Source of the DNA: Desulfobacterales bacterium
GTDB taxonomy: Bacteria > Desulfobacterota > Desulfobacteria > Desulfobacterales > RPRI01
DNA: 8,344 nucleotides
Direction: 5' to 3'
Assembly: GCA_030689795.1 (NCBI GenBank)
Contig: JAUYEO010000264.1
Span: 1-8,344, forward strand
The position numbers and the translations under genes were made by a program. Below, piece after piece: positions 6,651 to 8,344 of this stretch. Below the pieces are notes generated by a model. The model searched no databases. It had not been told where the DNA came from and saw only the letters and a list, made by a program, of their open reading frames with translations. Each line of letters opens with the position of its first letter. The first letter of the stretch is position 1.

Positions 6651-7999
6651 CATCGGCCTTTTTTGCCGTAGCGCCTGAGCAATTCAAAGATAGCGTTTGC
6701 TCCGAAAGCCACCGCTTCTTTTGGTATGCGCTCATCCGCGGCATGTATTGTTTCAAGAAATTTGAATCCTTCCGGCAGATTCATCGGCAGGAATCCGTAA
6801 GTCTGAATTCCAAGGCGTGAAAAATGGCGGCCGTCGGTGATTCCGGGCATAAGAAGCGGCATGGGTATGCCGCCCGGATCTGCGTCCCTCAAAATGCCTG
6901 CCAGTGTATCGAACAAACCGGTGTCCGGTTCGGCCTGCCCCGGTTCATATCTTAACAGTTCGATTTCAACATCTTCCCCTGTGATCTTTCGCAATTCTGC
7001 AAACATGTCATCTGACTTAAAACCTGGCAAAAGCCGCCCGTCGATATGAAGAGTGATTTCGCCTGGAATTACGTTGATTTTTTCCCCGCCTTTAACGATT
7101 GTCGCGTTCACGGTGTTGTGAAATAACGGTTCGAGGTTTTTCCCGATATCTCCAAGCAGTTTAAGAACAGCATCAGTCATGGAGGGATTTAAGAGCCGGC
7201 AAAGAATCAGCCCTTTTGGAAAAGGCAGGTTTGCGGCGATGGTTTCTATCATGATTTTCGCAACAGGCGTGACATGCGCCGGTAATCTGTGATTTTCTAT
7301 TCCGCCTATGAATCTTGCAAGCTTTGACATTGAGCCGCCGCGCATCGGTATGGAGCCGTGTCCGCCCGGACCCTTGAAAGTTGCCTTCATCTAGCATGCC
7401 TGCTTTTCCGCGATTTGAATGGGGTAGAATTTTTTATTCCCCATATACAGCGGATACCCGCCGAATTCACCGATCGCATAACGGATTCCTGTAAATTGTT
7501 CCGGATGACTTTCCACCAGATACTTTGCGCCGAAATCGCTGCCTGCCTCCTCATCGCTTAAAACGGCAAGTACCAGGTCTCCTTCGGGAGCAAGTTTTTC
7601 GGCCTTTGCCCGCATTACGGCAGAGAGCATCATGGCCAGGCCGCCCTTCATGTCAAGGGCTCCGCGGCCCCATATAAATCCGTCCGCTTCTTTAGCCTCA
7701 AAAGGCGGGTGAGCCCATTCCTGAAAAGCGGCCGTTACGACATCCACATGGCCGTAGAGTAAAAGAGGCGGCGCGTTTCCGTTTCCCTTTAAGCGGGTAA
7801 TCAGGTTGGGTCGATCCGGGTCTTTGGCGAAAATGGCGGTTTCAAATCCGGCTGCAGTCAGCAGATCATTTATATAACTGATGCACGCGGCTTCATTTCC
7901 CGGGGGATTGGTTGTGTTAAAACGAATGAGATTCTGCAGCAGTTCAGTCGGGTGTTCGTATATTTTGTTTTCAGAAGAAGAAGTATCTACAAAAACCAT
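6650..7999 (-). pseudogene. M20-family metallopeptidase interrupted by in-frame TAG
   Basis: This reads as one 449-codon gene of the ArgE/DapE/ACY1/CPG2 group (di-zinc amidohydrolases or carboxypeptidases), broken only by TAG at 7391-7393. The first part (7391-7999, 202 residues) holds H84 in YGHVDVV, the bridging D116 in GRGALDMKGG, catalytic E150 and ligand E151 in LSDEEAGSDFG, and E178 in GEFGG. The second part (6650-7390, 246 residues) is in the same frame and begins ATG directly after the TAG. It has the lid-domain GGHGSIP, TDGRHF, and the last ligand H216 in TIHAADERI. Together they make a normal-length M20 protein with every expected active-site residue. The stop falls at the junction to the dimerisation domain, where relatives often have Trp, so one TGG-to-TAG change explains it. 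Restart at the adjacent ATG has only weak ribosome-site support (AGG). The substrate is undetermined. It may be a fresh pseudogene, a sequence error or a readthrough gene. Confidence 0.85.
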
Positions 8000-8000
8000 T

Positions 8001-8116
8001 TCATGTTCCTCCGGTTCTCATGCGCGGCATCTTCACAAGAAATGTTTTCTTCGTGATGCCGTTTTATTTGCCGCATTATCGATTAATTCATCTTCTATGT
8101 TAAGCGTTGTTCTCAT
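8001..8116 (-). pseudogene. VapB-like antitoxin remnant, frameshifted and truncated
   Basis: From the ATG at 8116 the frame reads MRTTLNIEDELIDNAANKT and then stops at 8033 after only 27 residues. MRTTLNI-D-EL is the typical opening of ribbon-helix-helix VapB-family antitoxins, which repress their own promoter and neutralise a PIN-domain RNase. Shifting frame just after NKT gives GITKKTFLV, matching the family's usual TGI-x-KT-x-LV continuation. One G has apparently been lost from an ACGGGC-like site. The shifted frame ends with TGA at 8001-8003, so even after repair only about 38 residues remain of a usual 65-85. No PIN toxin follows: the next gene is the M20 peptidase. AGAGGA at 8121-8126 is an intact ribosome binding site. 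The family assignment rests on the short N-terminus and the frame-shifted match. Confidence 0.6.
8008..8012 (-). promoter_or_regulatory. Ribosome binding site for the M20 gene
   Basis: On the minus strand GGAGG lies 8 bases before the ATG at 7999. It is a strong site and fixes the start of the M20 gene. It also lies inside the remnant of the upstream antitoxin-like reading frame. Confidence 0.8.
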
Positions 8117-8120
8117 AATT

Positions 8121-8126
8121 TCCTCT
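8121..8126 (-). promoter_or_regulatory. Ribosome binding site for the antitoxin remnant
   Basis: AGAGGA on the minus strand is followed by AATT and the ATG at 8116. The initiation signal is well kept even though the reading frame behind it is broken. Confidence 0.6.
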
Positions 8127-8134
8127 TTCTGAAA

Positions 8135-8162
8135 TATGCGCCATTGTATGCGATAGTATGCG
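8135..8162 (-). promoter_or_regulatory. Direct-repeat operator over the promoter
   Basis: CGCATA (plus-strand TATGCG) occurs three times, at 8135-8140, 8147-8152 and 8157-8162. The two copies in the spacer extend to TCGCATAC and sit exactly 10 bp apart, so they face the same side of the helix. The sites cover the spacer, part of the -10 box and the expected transcription start. This suits cooperative binding by a ribbon-helix-helix repressor such as a VapB protein (inference). Confidence 0.5.
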
Positions 8163-8170
8163 ATTGTCAA
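8143..8170 (-). promoter_or_regulatory. Sigma-70-type promoter of the minus-strand operon
   Basis: On the minus strand a perfect TTGACA (8165-8170) and TACAAT (8143-8148, one mismatch to TATAAT) are separated by 16 bases. Transcription would start near 8136, about 20 bases before the antitoxin remnant. It is the only strong promoter I see upstream of the M20 and MBL genes, so it probably drives them too. Confidence 0.7.
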
Positions 8171-8227
8171 GAGGTATACGGAACCGTTCGCCTCAGGTGC
8201 GGTCGCCAATTTATTATGATTTTTAAT

Positions 8228-8250
8228 ACCCCGTCCGCTTGCGGCGGGGT
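8228..8250. repeat. GC-rich hairpin repeat, copy 1
   Basis: ACCCCG-T-CCGC and GCGG-CGGGGT pair with a single bulged T and a tight turn. The same sequence, preceded by AT in both cases, recurs 98 bp to the right. No T-tract follows on either strand, so I read it as a REP-like repeat and not as a terminator. Confidence 0.75.
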
Positions 8251-8270
8251 GAGCACGCGGAAGAGGGGTT

Positions 8271-8297
8271 TTGGGGGGAAACTACGTGTTCCCCCAA
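8271..8297. repeat. G-run/C-run hairpin between the two REP-like copies
   Basis: TTGGGGGGAA (8271-8280) pairs with TTCCCCCAA (8289-8297) across an 8-base loop, leaving one G unpaired. It lies between the two GC-rich hairpins, so the right edge holds a series of stem-loops. Confidence 0.6.
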
Positions 8298-8325
8298 GTA
8301 TGATCAGATATTTTTCATCTTTGAT

Positions 8326-8344
8326 ACCCCGTCCGCTTGCGGCG
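8326..8344. repeat. GC-rich hairpin repeat, copy 2, cut by window end
   Basis: ACCCCGTCCGCTTGCGGCG matches copy 1 exactly over its 19 visible bases and in the same orientation. The closing GGGT arm would lie just beyond the window. Direct orientation at 98 bp suggests a tandem repeat array that may continue to the right. Confidence 0.7.

Noticed and set aside
7391..7393. Selenocysteine insertion at the M20 stop
   Set aside because: Selenocysteine uses UGA; this codon is UAG.
7881..8132. An 83-codon plus-strand frame at the right
   Set aside because: It is antisense to the M20 N-terminus and the antitoxin remnant and has no recognisable domain.
8228..8250. Intrinsic terminator
   Set aside because: The GC-rich stem lacks a T-tract on either strand and recurs as a repeat; REP-like sequence explains it better.

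Overview
The window looks like part of a Desulfobacterota chromosome, probably Desulfobacterales (inference). The reasons are moderate GC, the tilS-ftsH-folP gene order common in deltaproteobacteria, and intergenic repeats with TCGTAAAAAGTC-type arms and TACCCCGTCCGC...GCGGCGGGGT hairpins, which I associate with that group. No database search was possible.

Left part (1-483): no gene. It holds a 15-bp AT-rich hairpin (160-198), a 194-bp nested inverted repeat (212-405), and next to that a short relative of its arm (408-423).

Central plus-strand block: tilS (tRNA-Ile lysidine synthetase), ftsH (membrane AAA+ zinc protease, TTG start) and folP (dihydropteroate synthase) follow one another with short gaps and are probably co-transcribed. 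A second copy of the short repeat sits in the ftsH-folP gap and runs into the folP translation start. After a 229-bp spacer full of short degenerate repeats comes coaX (type III pantothenate kinase). These are housekeeping functions: decoding fidelity, membrane proteolysis, folate synthesis and coenzyme A synthesis.

Right part, minus strand, read from right to left: a strong-looking promoter with 10-bp-spaced direct repeats; a decayed, frameshifted N-terminal piece of a VapB-like antitoxin; an M20-family metallopeptidase interrupted by one in-frame TAG; and an MBL-fold hydrolase whose 3' end overlaps the 3' end of coaX by 27 bp. The M20 gene keeps all its expected metal-ligand residues on both sides of the TAG. 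It is therefore a very young pseudogene, a base-calling error, or a case of amber readthrough. The right edge carries two same-strand copies of a GC-rich hairpin repeat, 98 bp apart.

I see no complete undescribed system. The points most worth a second look are the amber codon in the M20 gene, the antitoxin relic whose promoter now appears to drive the M20-MBL operon, and the repeat element that shapes the folP start.
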